Positions 52,667 to 62,215 are shown, counted from the stretch's first letter. The stretch: DNA of 64,000 bases from Fen-1245 sp963835535 (GCA_963835535.1 CAWIFL010000002.1:62001-126000), one strand, 5' to 3'. The notes: generated from the sequence alone by a model not told the origin. Numbers and translations: made by a program.

Positions 52667-53664
52667 AGCGCCCCTCCACGGTGGCGCTCTTCACAGCGCT
52701 CGCCGCGCTGGCGGCCCTCGCCGCCGCGGCGGGCATCGCGCTCGGCGCCGCAGGACTCTCCCCGCGCGAGATCGCCCTGGCGCTGGCGCGCCGCGGGGAC
52801 GAGGTCACCGTGGGCATCGTCTGGACGCTGCGGCTGCCGCGCGTGGCGCTGGGGTTCGTGGTGGGCGGCGTCCTCGCGGTGTCCGGCGCCGCGCTCCAGG
52901 CCCTGGTCCGCAATCCCCTGGCCGACCCGTACCTCCTCGGCCTCTCGGGCGGGGCGGGGCTCGGCGCGGTCCTGGCCCTGGTCGCCGGCGTGATCTCCGC
53001 GTGGGTCCTGCCGGCGGCGGCGTTCGCAGGCGCGCTCGCCGCGACCCTCCTGGTCTACCGGCTCGCCCTCGTGGCGGGCGGCGCCCTCGACAGCCGGATG
53101 CTGCTCCTGGGCGGCGTCGTGGTCGGCGCGTTCGGCGGCGCGCTCGTGTCCGGCATCCTCTCGGTGAGCGACGCGGCCCAGCTCCGGACCGCGACGCTGT
53201 GGCTGATGGGAGGGCTGGGCGGCGTGGGCTGGTCGGGCGTGCTCGTCCTCGTCGTGTACGCCGTGCCGGCGCTCGCCGTCCTCGTAGCCGAGTCGCGGGC
53301 GTTGAACCTCCTGGCCCTGGGCGAGGAGCCGGCCCTCCACCTCGGGGCGAACGTCGCGAGGACCAAGCGGCGGGTCTTCGTGGCCGCCTCGCTCCTCACC
53401 GCGGCCTCGGTCGCGGCGGCCGGGATCATCGGGTTCGTCGGGCTGGTGGTTCCGCATGCCATCCGGCTCATCAAGGGGCACGATCACCGCGTGCTCCTGC
53501 CGGCCGCCTTCCTGCTGGGCGGCGCGTTCCTGGTGCTCGCCGACACGCTGGCGCGCACGGTGTTCGCGCCGCTCGAGCTGCCGGTCGGCGTCGTGACGGC
53601 GGTCGTCGGCGTGCCCTTTTTCGTGGGACTGCTGAGGCGATGGACGGGCCGGTCTTCGAGCTGA
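52663..53664 (+). CDS. btuC: BtuC, B12 ABC transporter permease
   Basis: FecCD-family permease, 333 residues with about ten membrane helices. LRLPRVALGFVVGGVLAVSGAALQ and GIIGFVGLVVPHAIRL (the coupling-helix region) are signatures. GTG 52663 is chosen because it restores the GTGA-type overlap seen at other junctions; the frame also has an ATG at 52609 that reads through the inserted repeat. Works with BtuF and BtuD. Confidence 0.92.
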   Translation: MKRPSTVALFTALAALAALAAAAGIALGAAGLSPREIALALARRGDEVTVGIVWTLRLPRVALGFVVGGVLAVSGAALQALVRNPLADPYLLGLSGGAGLGAVLALVAGVISAWVLPAAAFAGALAATLLVYRLALVAGGALDSRMLLLGGVVVGAFGGALVSGILSVSDAAQLRTATLWLMGGLGGVGWSGVLVLVVYAVPALAVLVAESRALNLLALGEEPALHLGANVARTKRRVFVAASLLTAASVAAAGIIGFVGLVVPHAIRLIKGHDHRVLLPAAFLLGGAFLVLADTLARTVFAPLELPVGVVTAVVGVPFFVGLLRRWTGRSSS

Positions 53665-54467
53665 GCGACGCGACCGTGCGCTACGCCGGTGCCGCGCCCG
53701 CGGCTTCGGCGGCGCTGGAGCGCGTCACGTTCAGCATGCGCGGCGGGGAATGCGTCGCGCTGGTGGGGCCGAACGGGGCGGGGAAGACGACGCTGCTGCG
53801 CGCCCTCCTGGGACAGGTGCCGTGCGCGTCGGGGCGCGCCCTCGCGCTGGGCCGCGACGCGCGGAGCTGGCCGCGCGACGCGCTGGCGCGGGTGGTGGGC
53901 GTGGTCACGCAGCGCGAGGAGCCGGCCTTCCCGCTGACCGTGCGCGAAGCGGTGGAGATGGGGCGCTACCCGCACCTCGGGGCGTGGCGCGCGAGCGGGA
54001 GCGCGGACCGCGCGGCCGTCGAGCGCGCGATGCGCCGGGCCGACGTCGCCGCGCTGGGGGAGCGCTGGGTCGGGACGCTGTCCGGCGGCGAATGGCAGCG
54101 CGTGCGGATCGCCCGCGCCCTCGCGCAGGAGCCGCGCGTTCTGGTCCTGGACGAGCCGACGGCCTCGCTGGACCTGGGCCACGAGATGCAGCTCTTCGAG
54201 CTGGTCCTCGATCTGGTCCGTCGCGACGGCCTCGCCGCGCTGGTCGTCTCGCACCACATCAACCTCGCCGCCCGCTTCGCCGACCGGCTGGTCCTGGTCG
54301 CCGGCGGCCGACTCGTGGCCGACGGCCCGAGCGAGAGGGTCCTGGAGCCGCGGCGCTTGGCCGAGGTCTTCGGGTGGCCGGTGGCCGTCCACCGGCTCGC
54401 CGACGGCTCCCTCCAACTGTATCCCGAGCGGCAGCCCGTCACACCGGATTCCGGAGTCGTCCCGTGA
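53640..54467 (+). CDS. btuD: BtuD, B12 ABC transporter ATPase
   Basis: ATPase of the cobalamin importer. Walker A GPNGAGKTT, Q loop, signature LSGGEWQR, Walker B VLVLDEPTASLD and switch His (VSHH). 275 residues. ATG overlaps the btuC end by 25 bases. Fe-siderophore importers have similar ATPases; the upstream riboswitch and btuB favour B12. Confidence 0.92.
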   Translation: MDGPVFELSDATVRYAGAAPAASAALERVTFSMRGGECVALVGPNGAGKTTLLRALLGQVPCASGRALALGRDARSWPRDALARVVGVVTQREEPAFPLTVREAVEMGRYPHLGAWRASGSADRAAVERAMRRADVAALGERWVGTLSGGEWQRVRIARALAQEPRVLVLDEPTASLDLGHEMQLFELVLDLVRRDGLAALVVSHHINLAARFADRLVLVAGGRLVADGPSERVLEPRRLAEVFGWPVAVHRLADGSLQLYPERQPVTPDSGVVP

Positions 54468-56482
54468 CCTTTCTTCGCTCCATCGCCATCGTCCTGGCCC
54501 CGGCCGTCGTCGGCGCGGCCGCGCTCGGCGCGCAGGAGCCGCGCGACACCGTGCAGCTCCCCGAGCTCGTCGTCACCGCCACCCGCCTGCCGATGCCGCT
54601 GGCGTCCACCACGGCGGCGGTGACGGTGATCTCGGGCGACGAGCTGCGCTCACACGGGATCGCGACCGTCTCCGACGCGCTCCGCACGGTGAACGGCTCG
54701 GCGGTCGTGGAGACCGGGCCGCTCGGAAGCGCGACGTCCCTCTTCCTGCGCGGCGGCGAGAGCAACATGGTGCGCGTCCTGCTGGACGGCGTCCCGCTCA
54801 ACGCCCCGGGCGGCGCGGTGGATCTGGCGAACCTCAGCACGGACGATGTGGAGCGGATCGAGATCGTGCGCGGGCCCGCCAGCGTGCTCTACGGGTCCGA
54901 CGCGGTGGCGGGCGTGGTGCAGATCTTCACGCGGGGCGGCGGAGGTGCGCACTGGGAGGCTGGGGCGCGCGGCGGCTCGTTCGGCTCGCGGAGCGCCGAT
55001 CTGCGGCTCGCGACCGGCGGCGCGGTGGGAGGGGGGTCAAACGCTGCGGGCGGCGCGACGGAAGCGGCGGGAGGCGGCGCGGTCTCCTCCGGCGCGGTCG
55101 CCGACGCGTCGCTCTCGGCATCGCACCTGTCGACGGACGGCACCTACGCCTTCAACAACGCGTATCGCGACGACGTGATCTCCGGCTCGGCCGGCCTCGC
55201 GCCCGACGCGCGCACCACGGCGCGCCTCACGGTGCGCTACACGAACGCGCTGTACCACTACCCGACCGACGGCTCGGGCAACGTGGTCTACCACGACCAG
55301 TTCCAGACGGGCTCGGGCGTCGTGGCGAGCCTCGACGCCGGCCGCTACGTCGCGCCGCGGCTCGAGACCCGGCTGCTGCTGGGGCTTACGGAGAACACCG
55401 GCCGCCAGGACCAGGAGCCGAACGGCCCCGCGGACACGCTCGGCTACTACGCTTTCTGGAGCATCGACCGCGTGAGCCGGCGCAGCGCGGACCTGCGGCT
55501 CAACTGGCATCTCGCCCCGGCCACCGTCTTGACCGGTGGCGCGGCGCTGGAGACCGAGGCGGAGCGGAGCGGCAACGTATCGCAGAGCCAGTTCGGGCCC
55601 AGCGCCGGGTCGCTGGTCGTGAGCCGCTGGAACCGCGCGTACTACACGCAGGCCGTCGCGGACGCGGGGGCGCACGTGTCGGTCACCGCCGGCCTGAGGC
55701 TCGAGGACAACGAGGCATTCGGGACCTTCGTGACCTATCGCGGGGGCGTGGCCTGGCACGCCGGCGGGACCCGGGTGCGGGCGGCGATCGGCACCGCCTT
55801 CAAGGAGCCGGGCTTCCTCGACAACTACGGCACCGGCTACGTGACCGGGAACCCGGGCCTGAAGCCGGAGCGCTCGCGGAGCTGGGACGTGGGGCTCGAG
55901 CAGCAGGTGGGGCGGGTGGCGCTCTCCGCCACCTGGTTCGACCAGCGGTTCCGCGATCTGATCCAGTACACCTTCGCGCCCCCGACCCCGTCCTCGCCCA
56001 ACTACTACAACGTGGCCGCCGCGAACGCGTACGGCCTCGAGCTGGAGGCGCGGGCCGCGGCGCCGGCGTCGCTCGTTCTCACCGCCCGGTACACCTACAC
56101 CCACACCGCGTCGGCGGACTCCGGCTTCGATGGCGCCACCTTCGCGCAGGGGAGGCGACTGATCCGGCGGCCCACCAATGCGGCGAGCCTGGATTTGGCC
56201 TACCGGCTCGGCGCGCGCGGGAGCGCGTCCGTGACCGCGCAGTACGTCGGCGACCGGGACGACGAGGACTTCTCGACCTTCCCCGGGACGCGGGTGACGC
56301 TGCCGTCCTACGTCCGCGTGGACCTGGCCGGCGAGTGGGCGCTGCTCGAGAGGCCCGGGCGGAGGCTGGCGGCGACCCTCAAGGTGGAGAACCTGTTCGA
56401 CCGGCACTACGAGCAGGTGCTCCACTTCCCGGCGCGCCGCCGCGCGCTGTTCGTGGGCGTGAAGGCCGACGGCGGGCGTTGA
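54464..56482 (+). CDS. btuB: BtuB-like TonB-dependent outer-membrane receptor
   Basis: TonB-dependent channel for cobalamin across the outer membrane. Signal peptide, a TonB-box-like VQLPELVVTATR, the plug domain (ISGDELRSHGIATVSDALRTV... SLFLRGGESNMVRVLLDGVP, RIEIVRGPASVLYGSDAVAGVVQI) and a 22-strand barrel ending RRALFVGVKADGGR. 672 residues. A Gly/Ala-rich low-complexity insert lies near residues 185-215, in the early barrel. The riboswitch and the linked btuFCD support B12 as the substrate. Confidence 0.9.
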   Translation: MTFLRSIAIVLAPAVVGAAALGAQEPRDTVQLPELVVTATRLPMPLASTTAAVTVISGDELRSHGIATVSDALRTVNGSAVVETGPLGSATSLFLRGGESNMVRVLLDGVPLNAPGGAVDLANLSTDDVERIEIVRGPASVLYGSDAVAGVVQIFTRGGGGAHWEAGARGGSFGSRSADLRLATGGAVGGGSNAAGGATEAAGGGAVSSGAVADASLSASHLSTDGTYAFNNAYRDDVISGSAGLAPDARTTARLTVRYTNALYHYPTDGSGNVVYHDQFQTGSGVVASLDAGRYVAPRLETRLLLGLTENTGRQDQEPNGPADTLGYYAFWSIDRVSRRSADLRLNWHLAPATVLTGGAALETEAERSGNVSQSQFGPSAGSLVVSRWNRAYYTQAVADAGAHVSVTAGLRLEDNEAFGTFVTYRGGVAWHAGGTRVRAAIGTAFKEPGFLDNYGTGYVTGNPGLKPERSRSWDVGLEQQVGRVALSATWFDQRFRDLIQYTFAPPTPSSPNYYNVAAANAYGLELEARAAAPASLVLTARYTYTHTASADSGFDGATFAQGRRLIRRPTNAASLDLAYRLGARGSASVTAQYVGDRDDEDFSTFPGTRVTLPSYVRVDLAGEWALLERPGRRLAATLKVENLFDRHYEQVLHFPARRRALFVGVKADGGR

Positions 56483-57411
56483 TCGAGGAATGAGGGGCCG
56501 CGACGCTGATCCATTCCTGGTCCGTGGTACGGCGCAGTTCCGCGGCAGACGGCGGCGCGGTTGGTGCTCTGTATCGGTAAGGCCAGGTATGGAAGGGGCC
56601 CGGGTACGGCGCTAGCCGAGAGCGACGCGCCAGGTGCCTCGTGGCGGCTCGATCGGACGGGCGGCAGCGGGAAGGAGGGCACAGGTCCGGTCACGGCGCG
56701 CTGCGAGCGGGCCTGGAGGCGTACCGGATGGTGCTTTGCGCCTGCGGGTGGGAATAGGTTCGGCGTCGATTCTACTCGTGCCCTCGCGGGCGGGCGGGAG
56801 CGTGCTGAGCGTCGGTCGGACGACAGGCGCCCCGGCTCATCTGAGGCGGCACAATGCGCGCGGCGCTTGCGGGTCGCCGCGCCCCGAGCCAGCCCTTCCA
56901 ATCGGGCGCCGGACGGCGGGGGATCCGGTCACGTATGCGGATCTCTCCTGGCCGCTCCCTTGCTCCGCCACTTCGGGGTCACGCAAGGCAACCGGCTGAA
57001 GGCGACGTGGCACCTCGGGTCCGTCTCGCCAGGGGAATTGGTTCGGCACCGAATCAATTGGCCAGGTTGCCGCCGCTACGCCCGACCCGTGAGCGCTTCA
57101 CTGGCCGGCGCCGGGCCGGATCCCGCCGGGCGCAACTCCGGTCTCCGCACGCGCCTCGATCGCCTCTCCTGCGTCCGCCCATCACGCGCCCGTCACCGGG
57201 AACCGTACGCCTCCTGCGGCGGGGGCACCCGCGCGCGCTCGCCTGCGCGGCCGTCGGAAGGCGGGCGGCTCCGCATCGCGCGCGCACGCCGGCGCGCGCT
57301 GTTCGTGGGGCTCGCGGCACGCGGCGGCGCCTAGCCGCTCTTCCGGGCACCCCCTCCGCGCGCTACTTTGGCGGGCGTCACCGCGTGAGCGGGTGAAGGG
57401 ATTTCGCAAGC
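56483..57411. other. 929-bp stretch without a convincing gene
   Basis: No frame shows good homology. An open frame on the + strand (56561-57334) has poor composition except for its last residues, RRALFVGLAARGGA plus stop, which echo the BtuB end RRALFVGVKADGGR plus stop; the DNA shares a 17-base match, CGCGCGCTGTTCGTGGG. A decayed receptor fragment is possible. No tRNA, tmRNA or RNase P signature was found. Composition is less regular than in flanking genes, with AT-rich spots. Confidence 0.6.
57036..57059. repeat. 24-bp near-palindrome in the gene-poor gap
   Basis: AATTGGTTCGG (57036-57046), two central bases, CCGAATCAATT (57049-57059): 11-bp arms with a single mismatch that would be a G-U pair in RNA. 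AT-rich for this genome. Could be an operator or recombination site. Confidence 0.6.
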
Positions 57412-58050
57412 GTGCAGCAGTTCTTTCTCGGGTGCTTCGCCTTCGGCCTCGTCTTCACCGTCGCCAGCTTCCTGCTGGGTGCCTTCGGCGGCGGGCACGG
57501 CCTGCACATCCCCGGTCTGGACGGGCTCCTGGGTCACGGCGATGCCGGCGGCCATGGGGCCGGCGGGCACCCCGGCACCGGCATCTCGCCGTTCAACCTC
57601 AGCACCATCAGCGCTTTCCTGACCTGGTTCGGCGGCGCCGGCTTTCTGCTGGAGCGCTACTCGAGCTTCGCCGGGACGTTGATCGTCGTGCTCGCGACGG
57701 CGTCGGGCCTGGTGGGCGGCGGGATCATCTTCGTGACCCTGGCGCGGTACGTCGCGCCGCGGCTGACCGAGATGCGGCCCGAGGACTATCAGATAGTGGG
57801 AACCGCCGCCCGGATCTCGAGCCCGATCCGGGCTGGCGGGACGGGTGAGATCGTCTACACGCTGGCGGGCACGCGGCGGTCTGATGGGGCGCGCTGCGTC
57901 TCCGGCGAGGCGTTGGAGCGGGGCGCCGAAGTCGTGATCCTCAAGGTTGAGCGCGGCATCGCGTACGTCGAGCGCTGGGACAGCTACGCCAGGCGGCTCG
58001 GCCTTCCGCCGGGGGACGCCGACCCGGCCAAACCGGAGATCGGTCCATGA
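57412..58050 (+). CDS. NfeD/YqiJ-like membrane protein, flotillin partner
   Basis: 212 residues with three membrane helices, a Gly/His-rich periplasmic or loop stretch (GGGHGLHIPGLDGLLGHGD...), and a C-terminal OB-fold-like region (IVGTAARISSPIRAGGTGEIVYT... GIAYVERW) as in NfeD1b/YqiJ proteins. These usually sit next to flotillin-like genes and act in the same membrane microdomains. GTG start; stop overlaps floT (ATGA). Confidence 0.78.
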   Translation: MQQFFLGCFAFGLVFTVASFLLGAFGGGHGLHIPGLDGLLGHGDAGGHGAGGHPGTGISPFNLSTISAFLTWFGGAGFLLERYSSFAGTLIVVLATASGLVGGGIIFVTLARYVAPRLTEMRPEDYQIVGTAARISSPIRAGGTGEIVYTLAGTRRSDGARCVSGEALERGAEVVILKVERGIAYVERWDSYARRLGLPPGDADPAKPEIGP

Positions 58051-59537
58051 CGGAAACAGTGCTGATCATCAGCGGGCTCGCGGTCGCGGTGCTGTTGCTC
58101 GTCCTCGGCTCGTTCGCGCGCATGCTGCACAAGGTGGGGCCCAACCAGGCGCTGATCCGGTACGGACTCGGCGGGACGCGCATCGTGCAGGGAGGGGCGA
58201 GTCTGGTGCTCCCGCTGGTGCACAGCTCGCAGGAGCTGTCCCTGGAGCTGATGTCGTTCGACGTGGCGCCCCAGCAGGATCTCTACACCAACCAGGGCGT
58301 CGCCGTCACGGTGGAGGCCGTCGCGCAGCTCAAGATCAAGTCCGATCCGGAGTCCATCCGGACCTCGGCCGAGCAGTTCCTGACGAAGGACTCGCGGCAG
58401 CGGGAGGGACTCATCCGCCTGGTGATGGAAGGCCACCTGCGCGGCATCATCGGCCAGCTGACGGTCGAGCAGATCGTGAAACAGCCGGAGATGGTGGCGG
58501 AGCGGATGCGATCGAACGTCGCGGAGGACGTCGCAAAGATGGGGCTCGAGGTCGTCTCGTTCACGTTGCGGGAGGTCAAGGACAAGAACCAGTACATCGA
58601 GAACATGGGCAAGCCGGACATCGCGCGCATCAAGCGCGACGCGGACATCGCCACGGTCGAGGCGGAGCGCGACACCGCGATCCGCCAGGCGACCACGATG
58701 CGCGAAGCCTCCGTGGCCCGCGCCCAGGCCGACCAGGAACGCGTGCTCGCCGAGACCCTGTCCCAGGCCAAGCAGGCGGAAGCGCAAAAGGAGCTGGCGG
58801 TGAAGAAGGCGTTGTACGAAGCGGAGTCCAAGAAGCAGCAGGCCCAGGCCGACAAGACCTACGAGATCCAGGCCAACATCATGCAGCAGCAGGTCGTGGC
58901 CGAGGCGGTGGCCGTGGACCGGGTGCGCAAGGAGGGCGAGATCAAGGTGCAGGAGGCCGAGATCATGCGGCGCGAGAAGGAGCTGGCGGCCACGATGCTG
59001 AAGCAGGCGGATGCCGAGCGGCAGAAGATCCAGACCCTGGCGGAGGCCGAGCGGCAGCGCCTCGCGCTCGAGGCGACGGGTCGCGCGGAAGCGCAGAAGA
59101 TCGAAGGCACCGCTGCAGCCGACGTCATCCGTCTCAAGGGCACCGCCGAGGCCGAGATCATCAAGGCCAAGGGGCAGAGCGAGGCCGGCGCCATGCAGCT
59201 CAAGGCCGGTGCGTTCTCCGACTACAACCAGGCCGCGATCCTGGACAAGCTGCTCGCCGGCTTCCCGGAGGTGGTCCGCGCGTTCGCCGAGCCGCTGTCG
59301 AAGGTGGACCGGATCACGGTCGTCTCCACCGGCAGCGGGAACGAGGGCGCCGGCGTGAGCCGCATCACCGCTGACATCGCGCAGATGGTGGCGCAGGTGC
59401 CGGCGCTGTTCGAGGCCCTGACCGGCAAGAAGGTGTCGGAGCTGATGGACCGCGTGAAGCCGATCACCGCGGGTTCGGCGCCGGCCGACGAGATCGTGGT
59501 GGATCCCGCGCCAGGAGGGCCGCGCAAGAAGGCGTAG
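58047..59537 (+). CDS. floT: Flotillin-like protein
   Basis: SPFH-domain scaffold of membrane microdomains, 496 residues. One N-terminal membrane helix, the SPFH/band-7 domain (about 30-200), then a long coiled coil rich in Ala/Glu/Lys/Gln repeats (about 200-390) and a C-terminal oligomerising region. The presence of the NfeD-like gene upstream is the classic pairing. Function probably structural. Confidence 0.92.
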   Translation: MTETVLIISGLAVAVLLLVLGSFARMLHKVGPNQALIRYGLGGTRIVQGGASLVLPLVHSSQELSLELMSFDVAPQQDLYTNQGVAVTVEAVAQLKIKSDPESIRTSAEQFLTKDSRQREGLIRLVMEGHLRGIIGQLTVEQIVKQPEMVAERMRSNVAEDVAKMGLEVVSFTLREVKDKNQYIENMGKPDIARIKRDADIATVEAERDTAIRQATTMREASVARAQADQERVLAETLSQAKQAEAQKELAVKKALYEAESKKQQAQADKTYEIQANIMQQQVVAEAVAVDRVRKEGEIKVQEAEIMRREKELAATMLKQADAERQKIQTLAEAERQRLALEATGRAEAQKIEGTAAADVIRLKGTAEAEIIKAKGQSEAGAMQLKAGAFSDYNQAAILDKLLAGFPEVVRAFAEPLSKVDRITVVSTGSGNEGAGVSRITADIAQMVAQVPALFEALTGKKVSELMDRVKPITAGSAPADEIVVDPAPGGPRKKA

Positions 59538-59564
59538 CGCGCCTGTCGCGGTATCTTCCAGCGC

Positions 59565-60329
59565 ATGCCGCTCGTCTCGACCCCCGCCGTCATCCTCCAC
59601 GTGATGCCGTACGGCGACACGTCGAAGATCCTGCGCCTGTTGACCAGGGACCTCGGACTCCAGAGCGCGATCGCGCGTGGCGCCCGGCGGCCGCGCAGCC
59701 CCACCGGCCCGCGGCTGGACCTCTTCGCCTTCGGCACGGCCAGTCTCCGCGTGCGCGAGCGCCGCGAGCTGAGCCCGCTGACCGGTTTCGAGGCCGGAGA
59801 CAGCCACGCCGCGCTGGCGCACGACGTCGGACGCTTTTCGGCCGCCTCGGCCCTGGCCGAGCTGGCGCTCAAGTGCGCGCCGGCGGAGGCGCATCCCCCG
59901 GTCTTCGACGCCGTCGCGGGCGGCCTGCAGGCGCTGGCCGAGGCCGGCGAGGCGGACGTCGGCGCGGTGGCCCTCGCCGCCTGCTGGGCGGTCGTCGTCG
60001 CGCTCGGCTTCTCGCCCGCCCTGGACCGCTGCGCCGTGTGCGGCGCGCCGGTGGACGGCGCCACGCACTTCTCCGCCGCCCTGGGCGGCGCGCTCTGCAG
60101 CTCCCACCGCTCCGGCGCCGGCTCCGTCGCGAAGCTGACCGCGACGGACCGTGAGGCGCTCGCGGCGCTCGTCGGCGGCCTCCTCCCCGAGCCGCCGCTC
60201 GACGATCGCCACGCGGCGGCGCACCGGCGGCTCCTCTTCTCCTTCATTCGCCATCACCTCGCCGAGGATCGTCCCCTGCCGGCGATGGCCTTCTGGGACA
60301 AGGAAGCGTGGAACGGCACGTCGTCGTAG
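59565..60329 (+). CDS. recO: RecO, DNA repair protein
   Basis: Recombination mediator that loads RecA via RecF/RecR. OB-fold N-terminus (VILHVMPYGDTSKILRLLTRDLGL), helical middle, and a zinc-binding CAVCGAP...CSSH stretch toward the C-terminus. 254 residues. AT-richer TATCTT lies seven bases before the ATG. Overlaps selB by 22 bases. Confidence 0.9.
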   Translation: MPLVSTPAVILHVMPYGDTSKILRLLTRDLGLQSAIARGARRPRSPTGPRLDLFAFGTASLRVRERRELSPLTGFEAGDSHAALAHDVGRFSAASALAELALKCAPAEAHPPVFDAVAGGLQALAEAGEADVGAVALAACWAVVVALGFSPALDRCAVCGAPVDGATHFSAALGGALCSSHRSGAGSVAKLTATDREALAALVGGLLPEPPLDDRHAAAHRRLLFSFIRHHLAEDRPLPAMAFWDKEAWNGTSS

Positions 60330-62215
60330 GCACCGCCGGCCACATCGACCACGGCAAGACCGCGCTGGTCAAGGCGCTGACCGGAGTGGACACCGACCGG
60401 CTCGAAGAGGAGAAGCGGCGCGGGATCACGATCGATCTCGGCTTCGCGCCCCTGGCGCTCGGCGACGTGGCCGCCAGCGTGGTGGACGTCCCCGGCCACG
60501 AAGGCTTCGTCCGCAACATGGTCGCCGGCGCGACCGGCGTGGATCTGGCGCTGTTGGTGGTCGCGGCGGACGAAGGCGTGATGCCGCAGACCACGGAACA
60601 CCTCGCGATCCTCCGCTTCCTCGGCGTGGAGCGCGGGGTGGTGGCCCTGACCAAGTGCGACCTGGCCCCCGACGCGGCGTGGCGCGAGCTGGTCGCCGAG
60701 GAGATCGGCGCCAAGGTGATGGACGCCTTCGGCCGCCCCTGGCCGATCGTGGAGGTCTCGGCGACCGCGCTCACCGGGCTCGAGCAGTTGAAGCAGGCGC
60801 TGGCGGGGGAAGCGCGCTCGCTCACCGCGCGCGCGGTGGACGATCGGTTCCGGCTCCCCGTGGATCGCGCCTTCGCCCTGGCCGGCGCCGGCACCATCGT
60901 CACCGGCACGCTGTGGAGCGGGACGGCCGCCGACGGGGACAAGCTGCTCGTGCTGCCCGCGGGCGTGGAGGCGCGCGTCCGCAGCATCGAGGTGCACGGC
61001 CGGGCCGCGCCGAGGGCCGAGCCGGGGCGCCGCGTCGCCCTCGCCCTGGTCGGCGTCTCGCGCGAGCAGGTGGAGCGCGGCGCCGTGGTCGTCTCCGGAG
61101 CAGGGTGGACGGCGAGCCGGGCGATGGACGTCTCCCTCACGATGCTGCCGGAGGCGGCCCCCGGGCTGCGCCCGCGCGTCCGGGTCCGCGTCCACCACGG
61201 CACGGCCGAGGTGTTGGCTCGCGTGGTTCTCCCGCCCGAGGCGGATGCGCGCTCGTCGCGCGTCGCCGCCCGCCTCCTCCTCGAATCGCCATTGGTCGCC
61301 CGCGCCGGCGACCGGTTCGTCGTGCGATCCTACTCGCCGGTCACGACGATCGGCGGCGGTACCGTCGTGGATCCCGGGGACTGGAGCGCCGAGGACCCCA
61401 GGGCGCGGCGCCGGAAAGCGGCGCCGATCGCGGTGCTGCCGGCGAGCGACGCCGACCTCGTCTCCCTCCTCGTCCAGCGCCGCGGGCCCCGGGGGATGGA
61501 GCGAGTGACGCTCGAGGTCGCCGCCGGGATGGATCGGCCCCGACTGGCCGCCGCCGTCGCGGCGGCGCTCGGGGGCCCCCTGATCGAGACCGGCGGCTGG
61601 CTGGTCGCGGCCGCGGAGGTGAAGACCCTCGCGGAGCGCCTGAGCGAGGCGCTCGACGGATTCCACTCCGGCCATCCGCTCGAGCCCGGGATGCCGATCC
61701 AGTCATGGCGCGCCTCCGTCGGGGAAGCGCCTCCGCCGCGGCTGCTCGTGGATCTGGCGGAGCAGCGCCTCGTTTCGGAGGGCCGCATCGCGCGCGACAC
61801 GGCCCTGGTGCGACGCGCCGGCTGGACGCCGCAGCTCCACGGCAAGGACCAGCAGCTGCGCTCGACGCTGCTGGAGCACCTCGAGCGCTCGGGCGCCGAG
61901 CCGCCCTCGGTGGGAGAGTTGGCCGCCCTCCATCCGGGCGCTGACGTCGCGGGCCTCCTCAGGCTGATGGCCCGCGAGGGGCTCGTCGTCGCGGTGGGGA
62001 AGGACCGCTTCTACGAGGCCGGGGCCCTGCGCGCCGAGCGGGAGCGAATTGTGACTTTGCTCACAGAGCTGGGATCGGCGACGCCGGCCGCCATCCGCGA
62101 GCGCCTCGGCAGGTCGAGGAAATGGTTGATCCCGCTGCTGGAGTGGTGTGATACACAAGGAATTACGCTCCGGAAGGGCGACGAACGGGTATTGGGGAGT
62201 GCGCTCCGCGCTTGA
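60308..62215 (+). CDS. selB: SelB, selenocysteine-specific elongation factor
   Basis: EF-Tu-like GTPase that brings Sec-tRNA to UGA codons with a SECIS hairpin. G1 GTAGHIDHGKT, G3 DVPGHEGF and G4 TKCD are intact; four C-terminal winged-helix domains follow, ending RSRKWLIPLLEWCDTQGITLRKGDERVLG, typical of SelB. 635 residues. selA, selC and selD are not in the window, and no SECIS-linked UGA was found here. GTG start inside recO. Confidence 0.93.
   Translation: MERHVVVGTAGHIDHGKTALVKALTGVDTDRLEEEKRRGITIDLGFAPLALGDVAASVVDVPGHEGFVRNMVAGATGVDLALLVVAADEGVMPQTTEHLAILRFLGVERGVVALTKCDLAPDAAWRELVAEEIGAKVMDAFGRPWPIVEVSATALTGLEQLKQALAGEARSLTARAVDDRFRLPVDRAFALAGAGTIVTGTLWSGTAADGDKLLVLPAGVEARVRSIEVHGRAAPRAEPGRRVALALVGVSREQVERGAVVVSGAGWTASRAMDVSLTMLPEAAPGLRPRVRVRVHHGTAEVLARVVLPPEADARSSRVAARLLLESPLVARAGDRFVVRSYSPVTTIGGGTVVDPGDWSAEDPRARRRKAAPIAVLPASDADLVSLLVQRRGPRGMERVTLEVAAGMDRPRLAAAVAAALGGPLIETGGWLVAAAEVKTLAERLSEALDGFHSGHPLEPGMPIQSWRASVGEAPPPRLLVDLAEQRLVSEGRIARDTALVRRAGWTPQLHGKDQQLRSTLLEHLERSGAEPPSVGELAALHPGADVAGLLRLMAREGLVVAVGKDRFYEAGALRAERERIVTLLTELGSATPAAIRERLGRSRKWLIPLLEWCDTQGITLRKGDERVLGSALRA

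Noticed and set aside
56490..56519. Inverted repeat AGGAATG/CATTCCT after btuB as a terminator.
   Set aside because: Seven-bp stem with a loop of about 20 nt and no T run; too weak.
56561..57334. 257-codon + strand open frame in the gap after btuB.
   Set aside because: Composition is Arg/Gly-rich and unstructured, with no domain apart from the last 14 residues; not supported as a gene. The echo at its end is reported as a finding instead.
56483..57411. Possible structured RNA gene (tmRNA, RNase P, SRP RNA).
   Set aside because: None of the conserved blocks of these RNAs could be found on either strand by eye.
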